A stretch of 64,000 nt of DNA from Hypomyces perniciosus (GCA_008477525.1 SPDT01000007.1:558001-622000); one strand, 5' to 3'; positions 10,265 to 21,882 are shown, counted from the first letter of the stretch. The notes: generated from the letters alone by a model not told the origin. Translations and numbers: made by a program.

Positions 10265-10480
10265 ATTACTATTAACGTCCTATTGGTGCTAAATATACAG
10301 GCTTTACAGGCATCTAGACGGCTAGAGCCAGTAACGTCCTTATCATATAGGATATTGGGTTGCCCTTACATAGTCCTATTAAGACCTGGTAAGCCCTAGC
10401 GGAGAGATAGACTAGTTATCCTGTAAAAATACCCCGCTGCATTAACAGGCTTATAATAGCTGCTAGCGCGGAGGAATTTT
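10222..10480 (-). repeat. Right inverted arm of the gene cassette
   Basis: This is the reverse complement of 8672-8896. It is the better preserved arm, keeping CCAATAGGACGTTA, CTCTAGCCGTCTAGATGCC and ATATCCTATATGATAAGG on the minus strand. Homology stops at GGAATT (10478); the next bases differ on the two sides. Confidence 0.88.
10223..10264 (+). repeat. (GTT)14 microsatellite
   Basis: Fourteen uninterrupted GTT units sit at the inner edge of the right arm of the gene cassette. The left arm has the mutated counterpart as AAT units. On the minus strand it lies about 275 bp upstream of the gene start. Confidence 0.95.
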
Positions 10481-10484
10481 TATA

Positions 10485-10877
10485 GGGGAGAGTTGCGAGA
10501 GATATAGAGATTACAATAGTGTTAATTAACGCCCGGTTTTAGTAAATAACCAATTATTCTATACCCTACAAGGACTAAATAGTGATTCTAATACCATTGT
10601 CCGCTTTTACTTAATATATAACTGAACAAACCTCTTGCCGTTAAATATATGCGTGGCGAAGTATAGTAATATAATTAATATAATATTAGCATAACCATAA
10701 TAATACCTCTATAACGAGCCACTAATTGACGGATTTCCTTATCTTTACTAACCTATTAACGCTGAACTGCTGGAGCTATAATGATAAACCTAGCAAGTAT
10801 TTCATAGCTGTATTTAATAGCTGTATTTAATTAGCTATAAAGCTAGCATCGGGCTATTAGCGTTATCATTATAGAGT
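10485..10877. other. Intergenic spacer with a small imperfect hairpin
   Basis: There is no reading frame of note. At about 10777-10790 CTATAATGATAA faces its complement TTATCATTATAG at about 10863-10874, enclosing two direct copies of ATAGCTGTATTTAA. The spacer is moderately AT-rich, less than the retroelement blocks. Confidence 0.5.
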
Positions 10878-12520
10878 CTAACTAGGATCTTTAGTAGTGG
10901 GGAACTTAGCAACTACCGCTAGTTCTAAAGTACCGTATATATCATATAAGCCAGGCGCAGACTACTTATCCACTCATTATTGACCGAAAAAGTATGGCTT
11001 AAGGGCTTGAAGCGTGTATTAGATTGGGAGATCCTTATATACCCACGGTTTATCTTAAGAAATTGACTATCAGTTGAGAATGCGATGTGTTGGGTTAAGC
11101 AGGCCGGCGTCTTACCGCCTGTAAGCGCTAGGGAGCTCTTATCTGCTTATATAACAGATACGAGCTGACATACACATCGTGTAAGCGATGTGTCAGACTG
11201 TGCAGGCGCTGTAAGCGCCTATATACTGCTTCTTCTTTGTGTTAGCTATGTGTATATATAGCGAGGCCACTACGGCATAATCTCTTTTATAGAATAAAGC
11301 TTCGTTCACTCTCTCTCTATGCTCCACATAGCTGTGCCGCGCTCCGCCACACGATGGCATTAACCGAGTTATTATGGCCCTCGAGCGTCTGCTGGTATAT
11401 GCCTGTGGCGGCGTTCCATAGCTGTATTGTCTTGTCGTCGGATATTAATGCGAGGATCTTGCTATCTGGCGAGAACGCGATAGTATAAGCCGAGCTGCTA
11501 TGGCCCTTAAGTATCTGTAAGTATATATCGCGCTCTTTAATGCCCTGAATATCTTGGATAAATAGTAGTTTCTCCTTTTATTGCTGTTGTTTTTTTACCT
11601 TGTTTAGTCGTGGGCTAAATATAAGTGCGGAGCTGTATGTGTGTAAGGGCGCTCGGTCTATAATCGACCCGTTATTAAGTAGAAACGTCTCTGTATCTTT
11701 TAGGAAGTTGGCAAGCTAAGGATTTATACTGGGTTGTAGCTGATAGTATTTAGTATTTATATCTAGCTATAGCTCCTTAAAATATACCTTTTATAGAATT
11801 TTCCTTATTAAACGCATACCGTCTGGAAGCCTGCTGAGGAGAGATAGACCCTCTACCCAGTAGAGGATATAGTCTTTTAAAAACGACTATATAATCCTGT
11901 TATCTGTTAATTTATTCCTAGGCTTAGAGTTTAGGCTGTGTGCATTGCAGAGATAGTCGGCCTAGAAAAGATAGGCGTATTATATTAGAGCCAGTAGGTC
12001 TGGATTAGGTGGTTATGTATCCTTTGGTCTAAACTTAAAGTCTGGAAGGTTATAGATATTTTACTGTAGTGTTGATATAGCTTTGATTGAGTGCTTGCAG
12101 ATATCTATATGCCCTTAGGCAGATTCACCTTGCTGCTGCTTTAAGGTGTAATTTATATTTAAATAGTTTTTGGCTAACTGATAGATTAAAGACACTGTTT
12201 TATCCTTGATTGTTAGGAATAAACTATTATTCCTCGATAATGATCTGCGCGTTAATATTGACTAGTAAACCCGCAAGTATAGAAAGTTTAAGAAGAGAGA
12301 GCAGGCAATAAGCGAGAGAAGCAGCCATTAAGATATCCTTATAATATTGGATATTGTTAAGGATCTTGATTCTGGTTATAATATAATTGTATAACTCTAA
12401 TAATCTAGGAGGCATCTCCTTTATCGTTTTAACAGCAGCCTATCTATTAACTTTTATAATGATCCGGGTTGATTCTTAAAGGATAAACCAAGGTCTATAG
12501 GTTTATATTAATAGAAAGGT
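10878..12520 (-). pseudogene. NACHT-WD40 (NLR/STAND, HET-E-like) gene, 3' part, disrupted
   Basis: Read right to left, 12415-12227 gives a block beginning MPPRLLELY and containing DILMAASLAYCLLSL, typical of the helical region after the NACHT NTPase of fungal STAND proteins. After a frameshift at about 12225 it continues FLTIKDKTVSLIYQ (usually FLT.R...V.LIHQSAKDYL). At 11640-11730 a block with LLKDTETFLL, IIDRAPLHTYSSALIF matches the linker before the beta-propeller. WD40 repeats follow at 11360-11540: LKGHSSSAYTIAFSPDSKIL and DDKTIQLW, then LEGHNNSVN. A solo copia LTR (11088-11351) splits the next repeat, which resumes as AIAFSTDSQFLK. A tail ending at a TAG at 10878 includes VNNEW. Other in-frame stops exist. 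The intact family acts in allorecognition and immunity; this copy is dead. The NACHT domain is cut off near 12.5 kb. Confidence 0.82.
11088..11351 (+). mobile_element. Solo LTR of the copia family, TSD CGATG
   Basis: This 264-bp LTR starts TGTTGGGTTAAG and ends CTCCGCCACA (TG...CA). It is flanked on both sides by CGATG (11083-11087 and 11352-11356), a perfect 5-bp target duplication. It is the least mutated copy of the LTR also found at 29233, 29609, 33310, 38997, 42368, 45735 and 52600. It sits inside a WD40 repeat of the NLR pseudogene. A solo LTR arises by recombination between the two LTRs of one element. Confidence 0.95.
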
Positions 12521-12670
12521 TAAAGATAAATATTAAGCAGGGTAATATAGTTATAATTCTACAAAATAGGCAGTTTTAGTAAATGCAATTATTAACAACT
12601 ATTTAAGTAACTATATTAAATAAATAATAAGTGAGTTATATATATATAAACAAGATATATAATGAATATA
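12521..12670. other. AT-rich junction sequence
   Basis: No feature is recognised here. The transition from the NLR pseudogene to the first chromovirus LTR includes a (TA)n run at about 12639-12650. Confidence 0.4.
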
Positions 12671-12908
12671 TATTAGGAGACCGGAAGCTCTAGAGCTCTT
12701 ATAATATCATATAGGCCGGAATATATATATAAGAGCAACTATAGTCCTTAAAAATATAAAACTTTAAAGACTAGTAAACTATTACTGCTACACTTAACTA
12801 TTAGTTTCTAGCTTAATACCTGCTTATTAATACATATTTCTCTTTTAAATAATTACTCTTTAACCTCTTTTACTTTTCCTTTTTTTTCTAGCCCCTCGCC
12901 TAATCTAT
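12671..12908 (+). repeat. Truncated chromovirus LTR (last ~24 bp missing)
   Basis: It starts TATTAGGAGACCGGAAGCTC like the complete LTR that follows and stops after CCTCGCCTAATCTAT, where the next LTR begins. The missing 3' end is not found after element B, so a simple nested insertion does not explain it. Tandem LTRs could reflect unequal recombination or a deletion. Confidence 0.85.
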
Positions 12909-13170
12909 TATTAGGAGACTGGAAGCTCTAGAGCTCTTATAATATCATATAGGCCGGAATATATATATAAAAGCAACTATAGTCCCCGAAAATATAGAAC
13001 TTTAGAGACCAGTAAACTACTGCTGCTATACTTAATTATTAATTTCTGGTTTATTACCTGCTTATTAGCATTTATCTCTCTTTTAAGTAATTACTCTTTA
13101 ACCTCCTTTACTTTTCCTTAAAGTCGCAGCCCCTCGCCTAATCTATCGGCCTTAAAGAAGGTTTTTAATA
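12909..13170 (+). repeat. 5' LTR of chromovirus B
   Basis: The 262-bp LTR starts TATTAGGAGACTGGAAGCTC and ends GTTTTTAATA, corresponding to TG...CA after RIP. Confidence 0.9.
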
Positions 13171-15095
13171 TACTAATCTCTTTTATTATTCCTAGTAAAA
13201 GTAAAAAGACTATTAAAATTAAAAATACCTTTAGCAGCAAATAACTAGCTTACGTTTAATAAAAAGGCTATATTTTAAATGTAAAGACTTTTAAATAGAA
13301 TTACTTTTTTAAATTATTAATTAAGCTTTTAAATAATATTTCACTTATAGAAAAAAAACTTGATACTTATATTTAATAAATAAAACATAAATAGTAAATA
13401 TATTTAAAGAGGAAATATTTAAATACTTTTTTTTAAAAGGAAAACCTTTTTTTTAAACTTTTAAAGATTAAAGGTTTATTGCCTATAATTAGTTTATTAT
13501 ATACTATTAATTTAAAATAACTTTATAAAGGCAATTAAAGTAAAGTGTAAATTTAAGCTTTTTATTATAAAGGAAAGTTTTAAGTAGAATTATAAATTCT
13601 TTTTACTATTTTAAAAGGCAGTTTAAATTATCTTATAATACTTTTTTTTAAATAATTTATAAAATTATTTAAAATAAATTTTATTAATCGCTTAAAAATA
13701 ATAATTGCAATAGCTTAATTAAATACTATAAAGTAATTTTATAAATTTTTCGCCTATATTAAACTATTAAATAAGGTTTTTAGTTATTCCTCTTTTAATT
13801 TAAAATTATCAAAAGGCAATTCTTTAAAATAACTCCTTTATAGCTTAAAATATATATATGTTTATAATACTTTTCCTTTATAATAAATAAATAAATACTT
13901 TACTAGAAAATCCCTATAACCTAATAAAAGTTAATTTATATTAATATAATCGCTAAGACTTTTATATATAACTATACTAGTAATATCAATAGCTTTTAAG
14001 AGGAATTTTAACTTTAAAGAAAATATAGAAAAACTAGATTTATTATTTAATAGGGATTATACTAGGATTATACTATTAATACTTTAAAGAATCTAATAAT
14101 TAAAGTATTTAAAGGTTTGAAAAAATAAAGAAACCTTTTTAATTTAATAATGTATTAAAAATATAATAGCTTTTATTGTAAAACCTTTTATTAAACCTTT
14201 AATTATATAAAATATAATAATAAATATTATTTTATTAAAAAATATAATAACCCTATTTAGCTATACTTTACTAGCAGAAATATTAAACTTATAATTTATT
14301 AAGCCTAAAAATATAATTGCTATATAGATTTACTTATAAGATAATTAAAGAAAATGCAGTTAAATAGCTATTAATAATCTATAAATGCTTTATTTAATTT
14401 TAGCAGTAATATTTATATTATCTGTTTATGATAAAAAGATTAATTAAAAAGTCTATTATTAGCTTTTAAATTTACTGCTATTCTTTTTTAAATATTTCTA
14501 CTATAACTTATAGTTATATAGATATATTTATAAAGATAATTAATAATTAAAGAATGAAGAAAAAATAGCTGTTTTATTATATTATTACTAATAGCTTAAA
14601 AGACTTTATTTAAAAAGACTTTAATTTTAAAAAGTTAATGTTACCCTTTTATAAAAATATAATTAATAGAATTATCCTTTAATTAGGGATTCTATTACTT
14701 TAATAGCCTTTAAAAAGCAGCTATAATAAACTATTAAAGACGCCTAAATAGCTTTTATATTAATAATTAAAAAGAAGCTGGAAGTTAGGTTAAAAGCTGT
14801 AAAAGATTTACTATCTCCTGACTTAAATAAAGCTACTTTTTTAAAACACTATAAATTAGCCTTATCTTTAAAATTGCTTTTTATATATTATAATGTTATT
14901 AATATCTTTTTTATAAAAAAAGCTATTAATATATTAATAAATTAATAGTATACTATTAAATTAAATGATAAGAAAATGCCTTTATAGAGTTTTATTTATA
15001 ACCTAGCACTTAAAAAGCTAAAAGGTTTCTTTAAATATTTAAAAAAAGTATTATAAAATATATAAATTTAATAGTTTATTAATCTTATAAACGCC
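13171..15095 (+). pseudogene. Presumed gag-protease region of chromovirus B
   Basis: It lies between the 5' LTR and the reverse transcriptase, where gag and protease are expected, and is collinear with the same part of C (45043 onward, interrupted by G and resuming at 52869). Stops are so frequent that I cannot point to a nucleocapsid zinc knuckle or the protease motif. Assignment rests on position. Confidence 0.5.
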
Positions 15096-17950
15096 ACTAT
15101 AATTTTTTTATTAAAGAAAGGCGGTAAACTGTGAATATATATTAATTTCTATACTTTCAATAAAATAATTTATAAAAACTGCACTCTTTTACTATTAATT
15201 TTTAAAGTTTTTAATAGACTTTTATATATTAAGATTCTTATTAAATTTAATTTAAAGGATATATATTATTAAATATTTATCTGTAAAAAGCATAAATCAA
15301 AAATAGTATTTTACTACTAATATAAATACTTTAAGTATAATATTATACTATTTAGCTTTATAAATTCCCTTATAACTTTTTAATAATATATTAATAATAT
15401 ACTATAAAGTTTAATTAACTTTATTTATATTATATAATTTAATAATATATGAATTTATAGCTGCACTTTTAAGAAGTATACATATTATATTTACTAGGTT
15501 TTTAAAAAGTTATAAAATATAAAGCTATATATTAATATTAATAAATATTTTTTTTATATTACTTTATTACTTCTTTTTAAAATATATTATTATATTTAAT
15601 AGAATTAAAATAAAATCGTTGTATATTTAAGCTATTATTAAATAGCTAGTATTTAAAAGTATTTATAATATGTTTATATTTCTAAAATTTATAAAGTTTT
15701 ACTATTACTTTATTAAAAATTACAGTAAAATTATAATACCTTTAATAGATTTTATTTATAGGAAGTAAAAAAGTTTTTTATAGTTAAAGCTTAGCGCTTT
15801 TAAAGCTTTTTAATCGCTTAAAAGAAAGTTTTTAAAGAAATTTATTTTAATACATTATAACTTAAAGGCGCTAATTTATATAAAAATAGATATATTAAAT
15901 TATATAATTAAAATAGTATTAGCTTAATATTAATAAAATGCCTAACACTTTATAATATATATATTAAAAAAGCTAAATAATTTTAAATTATAGTATTATA
16001 CCTTTGATATTAAATCTTTTATTATTATAAAGGCTTTTTAAATATAAAGATATTATTTAATTTATATAAATATAAAGATTTAAGTTACAATAGATTATTT
16101 TAATTACTATTACTTTATAAATAAATATAAACTTTTATATTAATAGGTAAAGGCTTTTAATAAACTAGCTTTATTTAATTTTTATATTAAATATAGGCTA
16201 AAGAAGTTTAACTTTATCAATACTTTATTTTAATGCTTTAATTCTTATAATTTTACTGAAATTCAAGAATTACAGTAAAGCTATATCTTAATAATTTTAT
16301 AGTGTTTTTATAATATAAAAGCTAATAGCTTATATAAAGTAAAGGGATTTATAGTAATATATTATAATAATTAAAAATATATAAAGTTGTCTATAAATAA
16401 AACTATTATTTTAGTATTGCTTTAGGTTAAAGGATAAAAATTAAATGCTATATAATAAATAGTTTACTTATAAAGTATAATAGTTAAAGTTATAACTGCT
16501 AGTTTATGGGTTATATAGTAAGCTATTATAGGTTTACTGCTAGAACTATAAAAGTCTTTATATTTAGCTATTTTATAAACTAAATAAAGAGATTATTTTA
16601 TTTAATAAAAGGTTTAAAGTTACAGAATAGTTAATATATTTTATAGTAATAGTTAAATTATTAATAATAATTAATTAATTTACTATTAAAGTAAACTTTA
16701 TATATTAATAAGTTTTTATATTAAGATTTTAATATTATTTTATAATAATTTAACTATTAAATATTAAAGAGTTAATTATACTTTAAAATATATTATATTA
16801 ACCTATTATTAGTAAAGTATAAAGTAAGATATTAAACGCTATATATTTATATATTATATTTATTAGATAATAAAGGCAAAAACTGATTAACTTTATAGTA
16901 AATTTACTTTATTATTAATACTAGAAAAACTTTTTAAAGAAATTTGTATAGATTTTATTCTAGATTTACTAGAAATATTAACCTATAAAGGTAAATACTA
17001 ATATAATATAATTTTTATTATTATTAATTAATATATAAAATATACTTTATATATATTTATAATAGTATATATTATAAATAGTAAAGTTATTAACTTTCTT
17101 ATAAAATATATTTATTCAATTTTTAAAATACTATAAAGAATTATCTTTAATAAAGATTAATTATTTAAATCTACATTTTAATAATGTTTTTATTATTTAT
17201 TTCTTTATAAACAGCAATTTAATATTACTTTTTATTTATAAACTAATAGTTAAATTAAATAATAAAATTACGCTTTAACGTATTATTTATATTCTTTTTA
17301 TAATAAATAATAAAATAATTAACTGTAAAGATTATCTTTTATTTAATTTATATATAATAATATTAAATATTTTATAATTAGTTATTTATTAGCTTTTTTA
17401 CTATTTAACTATAAGTTTAATACTTTAAGTTATAATAAATTGACCTATTATAGATATTATATTAATATTATTATAAAAGTAAAAAAGCTTTAAATTACTT
17501 GTAAATAGCTAAATAAACTTTATAATAAAGCTAAAAATAATATAAAAAGTAATATAATATTTATGAACTTAAAAAGAAATTTACTATTAATAATTAAATA
17601 TTATTCTTTATAACATACCTAAAACTTTAATAATTTAATCAAAACTTATTAAAAAGTATATTAATTTTTATTAAATTCACTATTAAATTAAAATAAATAA
17701 ATTAATATATTAAATTTATCTTTTATCTTTTATTAGAATTTTTAATATTTTTAATGTTATAAATTCTAAAATATATTATACCTATCAAAGAAAACCTTTT
17801 AAATTAATAAATTGCTTTACTAGCGCTAAAAAGATATTTAAACTTAACAGAATTATTAATTATAAATATAAAAGGATATAATATTAATATATAATTAAAT
17901 AGAAAAACTACCTAGAAATTAGTAATATTTAATAAAAAAAGGTTTTATTA
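15096..17950 (+). pseudogene. Gypsy pol remnant of B: RT, RNase H, integrase, chromodomain
   Basis: At 15113-15165 the frame reads KKGGKL, stop, IYINF, then FNKI, which is the RT strand normally read as CVDYRALNKI. It is followed by N-L-K-D-I-Y-Y, normally LDLKDAYH. At 15423-15461 the YFDDILIYS loop has become an I-I-stop-F-N-N version. The first integrase Asp block lies at about 16990-17045 and the later core at about 17150-17290. The chromodomain lies at 17825-17945. All frames are interrupted. Confidence 0.82.
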
Positions 17951-19598
17951 ATATTAACTTAATTTAAAAGTATAAATAATAATTTATTAATAAATAATTA
18001 ACTATTAATATTAAGTGTTATAAAATTTAAAAAGAATAGGGTACTATATAGATTTAATTACTTAATTCAAAATAAAAAATAAACTTATAATAGTATACAT
18101 ATTATACTAAATAAATAGTAATATTACTATTAAATAACAGCTAATTCTCTTTACCTTTAAATAGTATTTTATTGCAATCTTTTATAAGAATAAAATATAT
18201 GTAAAGAAATATAAAAGTTTTAATATATTAATATATTATATAGTAATTAATAAAGAACTATTATTATAAATAAAGAAATATATACTAAAATAAAAGTATA
18301 TATAATAGCAGTAATAATAATAAAAGAGTTTATTTAATTAAAAGTAATTTAAATATTTAAACGCTTTAAGTTTTAATAGCAATACTGTTATTTACGATAA
18401 ACTTTTTTTCTTTTTACTTTTTAATTAAATTTAACTTTTATTATATTAATATAAAGTTCTTTTTATATTAAATTTATAATAGTGCTATTATAGATTAATT
18501 ATTTATTAACCACTATTATATAATAAAAAAGTAATATTAAAGTATTTACTTTATTAATAAAAAGCTTTTAAAAATATTAAATTAATACTTTAATAGTATT
18601 AATAAATTAACAGGCAATTAAATCATATGATCTATTATTTAAAAAATAATAAAAATATTTTTTAAAAGCAGTTAATATAGTATAAATTAATATAAAAGGT
18701 TTTACTTTTTAATTATATAAAACTTATATTTATTATTATAGTATTTAAGTAGCTTTTTTCTTAACTTTATATTCTATTTAATTAAAAAGTTAAAATAATA
18801 CTAATATAAAGTAAAGTATTTATAATAAATTAATAATAATTAATAGTTATATCTATATTAAAATACCTATTAAATTAAATTATTAGCAGCTTTATAGTAT
18901 TTTACTAGTAAAGGTATAGTAATTTTAAAGGGAGGGTATTCTAATAAAAACGCAACTAAAATAATATTAACTATAAGTAAAAAGAGGCTGATTATATTAA
19001 GGTTTTTAAATACTATAAAATTACTATTACTTTTTAAAACTAGGCTATAAATATATTAAATAAAAGGTTATAGTAAAGAATTAGCCATAGAAAACTTATA
19101 AAGCAGTAATATTTATTACAAAAAAAAGTTTAATTTATAATAGCAGGCTAAACTAAAAAAAACAAATTTTATTATATAATAAATTCATTAATAATAAAAA
19201 GTAAAAGGAAAGAATATTTATAAAGAAAATAGCTATATAAAAAAAAAGAAAAAAAAAAGAAAAGTAAAGTAAAAATATATCTTATATATTTACATACAGT
19301 AGTAAATTAAAAAAAGAAAAATAAAGTAAATTACTTATTCATTAATGGTAAAAGGTTAATTTATTATATAAAATTTCTTTACTACCTTTCAAGCTTAATT
19401 GCATAAAAATATACTTTTAAATTATAAAGTTAGAAATTTTTTAAACTATTAAATATATACTAAAGTATTTAAGTTTAAAGCTTAAAAAAGTATTTATATA
19501 AGAAATAATTAATGCTTAATATAGCAATAAAGTATTAAAAGCTAGAAAAAGCTAATTAAATATAAAGCCTTTACTAGCATTAAAGTTAATACTATAAA
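17951..19598 (+). other. 3' region of chromovirus B without recognised domain
   Basis: This is collinear with 2770-4469 in A and 56885-58605 in C. No domain is recognised. A purine-rich run lies at 19240-19275. Confidence 0.6.
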
Positions 19599-19611
19599 AA
19601 GGGGGGTAGCC

Positions 19612-19873
19612 TATTAAAAAACTAGAAACTTTAAAGCTTTTATAATATTATATAAGCAGGAATATATATATAAAAGTAATTATAATCCTTAAAAATATAA
19701 AACTTTAAAGACTAGTAAATTACTGCTATTACACTTAACTATCAATTTCTAGCTTATTACCCGCTTCTTAGCACCTATTTCCTCTCTAAATGATTGCTCT
19801 TTAACCTCCTCTACTCTTCCCTAAGGTCGCAGCCCCTCGACTAATCCGTCCGCCTTAAAGAGGGTCTCTGATA
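19612..19873 (+). repeat. 3' LTR of chromovirus B
   Basis: This 262-bp LTR is preceded by the purine tract AAAAAGGGGGG and TAGCC, starts TATTAAAAAACTAG and ends TCTCTGATA (CA changed to TA). Confidence 0.9.
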
Positions 19874-21882
19874 AATCTTTATTAAAATATAAATAAGCTT
19901 AAAGAGCTTTTTTGTAATAGTGTATATAATATTTTGAAAATATAATTAAAAGCCTTTAAAAGTATAGCGCTAATAGTATTTTTTAAAGGTATAACTGTTT
20001 ATAAATAATAATAGAGATAAAGATAATATAAATAAAAGGGAAAAGGCGATTTTTAAATAAATTAATACATTTAACTAATTAATATTAACACTACCTATAA
20101 TTTAAATAGCGAAATACTTTTAAACTTAAATAAAGTTAAAATAAAGATATCGATTAAATAATATTTATTTACTAGAGCTTTATATAAAGTAAACAGCTAA
20201 ATAGGGAGATAAAGCTAAGTTTAACCTTTTTAAAATAAAAAAATCTCGCTAAAGGTTTTCTTGCCTATAATAGGTATATTAATAAAGTTAACTATATTAA
20301 AGAACTAATAATAGGCTTTTTGAATAAAGTCTTCTATAATTAAATAATAATTAAAAAAGGATTAAAAGGAAAAGAAAAAAAAAGAGAAAAAAAGTAAATA
20401 AAACGTAAATAAATTATAAAGGCTACTTTAAAAAAGTAGTATTTTATATATAAGAAAGAAACTATTCCTATATACTAAACGATATACCTATATTTATAAA
20501 AAGGCAAAAATAATATTATATTTTACTTTTTTATCTCTTTTATACCTATTTAAATATAATCCTATTTTACTATAATTAAACTATTACCTTTATTTTAAAT
20601 CCTGCTTTAAAATTATTGAATTATATTTATTTTCCTGTTTTACTATAATATCCTATTCAAAGAAAGACTTTTGCTCTTTTACTTTATTTTTTTAGCCTAT
20701 AAAAAATAAACTAAAAACCTTACTCTTTTACTATATTAGTTAAATATCTTGAAGCTATCCTAAAAACCTTTCCAAGCTAAATAAATAAAACTTTACTATT
20801 AGTCTTATTGCAAGTTAATATAGCTAGTAACTATTATAGATCTACTTATAATTTAACTGATATATTAATAGCTATTTATAATTATGTATTAATATAAGAA
20901 TTAAATTAAATGATAATTATTATATTAATTTTATATCTATACTTAATTATAGGGTAAGCGAATAGCGCTGTTATATTAAAGATATTTATAATTTCTTATA
21001 TAACTTTTCCTATAACAGATAAACATTAAATTTCGGCTTAAAGGGAATATTTTATTTAATTATAAAAGGATTAGCGACTATTAAAGTAGCCTAAGCTGAG
21101 ATTATAGTACTTTAAGATATATTTAAAGGTGCCTTTACCTTTAATTAAATGTTATTTTAAGCTTTTAATATTTTTAATAGATTATAAAACTTTTAACGCT
21201 TTATTAAAAGAAGGTAAATTGTTATAAAATTAATTTATTTCCTTTTATATTAATATACTTATATTTTTAAAAATGCATGTATCTTTATTATTTTAACTTT
21301 TATAGGGATAACTTTAAGCGCTATATATAATAATTTCTTAATTTATAGGCCTATATAGTTAAAAAAGCTAGATTCCTTTATTTTTTTAACTTTTATATAG
21401 TCTTATATATATTATTACTTAAAGCTAATTTAAGTTTATTTTAGATTTAATAAATGCTTTATAGATTTATTGGTATTAAGTTTAATTAATTAGCAGTACT
21501 TTTAAATACTATTTTTATTTCTTTTAGCTTTAAGAAATATACAATACTTAATTGAAAGGGATTTAAATTTCTGCTTTAAGATTAATGCTAATACTTTTAC
21601 TTTAAGAGTTTAGCTAAAAGCTATATAAATATAGTTTAAGTTTTATATTAATTTATAGCAGTAAATAAATTTATTATTATAAATTCTAAGATAATAGTAA
21701 AAGGTATTTTACCTTTTTTAATTGAGTATTATTTAATTAAGTTAGATTAAAGCTAATAGGCACTTTTAGGAATAACTTATAAAAGCAATATAATAAAGAT
21801 TAGCGGCTAGTGTTTAGCTGACTTTAAAGTATTAGTAAATAACTTTATAAAAGAAAATAGGTTAATCTGTTATAATAATAGT
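19874..21882. other. AT-rich degenerate sequence, unidentified
   Basis: About 2 kb between elements B and D. No long frame survives and I see no match to other repeats in the window. It is probably another RIPed transposon, but I cannot assign it. A purine-rich run occurs at 20345-20405. Confidence 0.4.

Larger units (their letters stand above)
8672..10480. mobile_element. Inverted-repeat cassette enclosing the secreted-protein gene
   Basis: Two arms of about 210-225 bp (8672-8896 and 10222-10480) are reverse complements of each other, starting at the outer ends with AATTCCTCCGCGCTAGCAGC. They differ by roughly two dozen changes, nearly all transitions, plus one single-base indel. They enclose 1.3 kb containing the intact gene at 9058-9948. 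The left arm is more mutated than the right. Each arm ends on its inner side in a trinucleotide repeat: AAT units on the left, GTT units on the right, which are RIP-equivalent. No transposase and no clear flanking duplication are visible. It may be a non-autonomous DNA transposon carrying a host gene, or a palindromic duplication around it. Confidence 0.7.
12909..19873 (+). mobile_element. Ty3/gypsy chromovirus B, full length, RIP-inactivated
   Basis: This is a 6965-bp element with two 262-bp LTRs (12909-13170 and 19612-19873). The internal part is about 6.44 kb: a presumed gag/protease region (13171-15090), reverse transcriptase from about 15100, RNase H, integrase (about 16600-17400) and chromodomain (17825-17945), then a long 3' region and the purine tract AAAAAGGGGGG. 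A 5-bp target duplication is not evident (TCTAT before, AATCT after). It is collinear with A and C. Confidence 0.92.

Noticed and set aside
10202..10399. Frame with a poly-Val run
   Set aside because: The Val run is the translation of the GTT microsatellite and the rest lies in the inverted arm.
8672..10480. Cassette arms interpreted as LTRs of a retroelement
   Set aside because: The arms are inverted, not direct, and lack TG...CA ends, primer site and purine tract.
12227..12415. 62-codon minus frame as an independent small gene
   Set aside because: It aligns with the region after the NACHT domain of an NLR-like protein and is part of the pseudogene.
12664..19878. Target duplication for chromovirus B
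   Set aside because: The candidate pairs TCTAT/AATCT and ATATA/AATCT do not match; an AATCT string near 12902 belongs to the LTR itself.
19874..21882. Possible DNA transposon or gag region
   Set aside because: No motif could be read through the stops, and no copy in the window supports an assignment.
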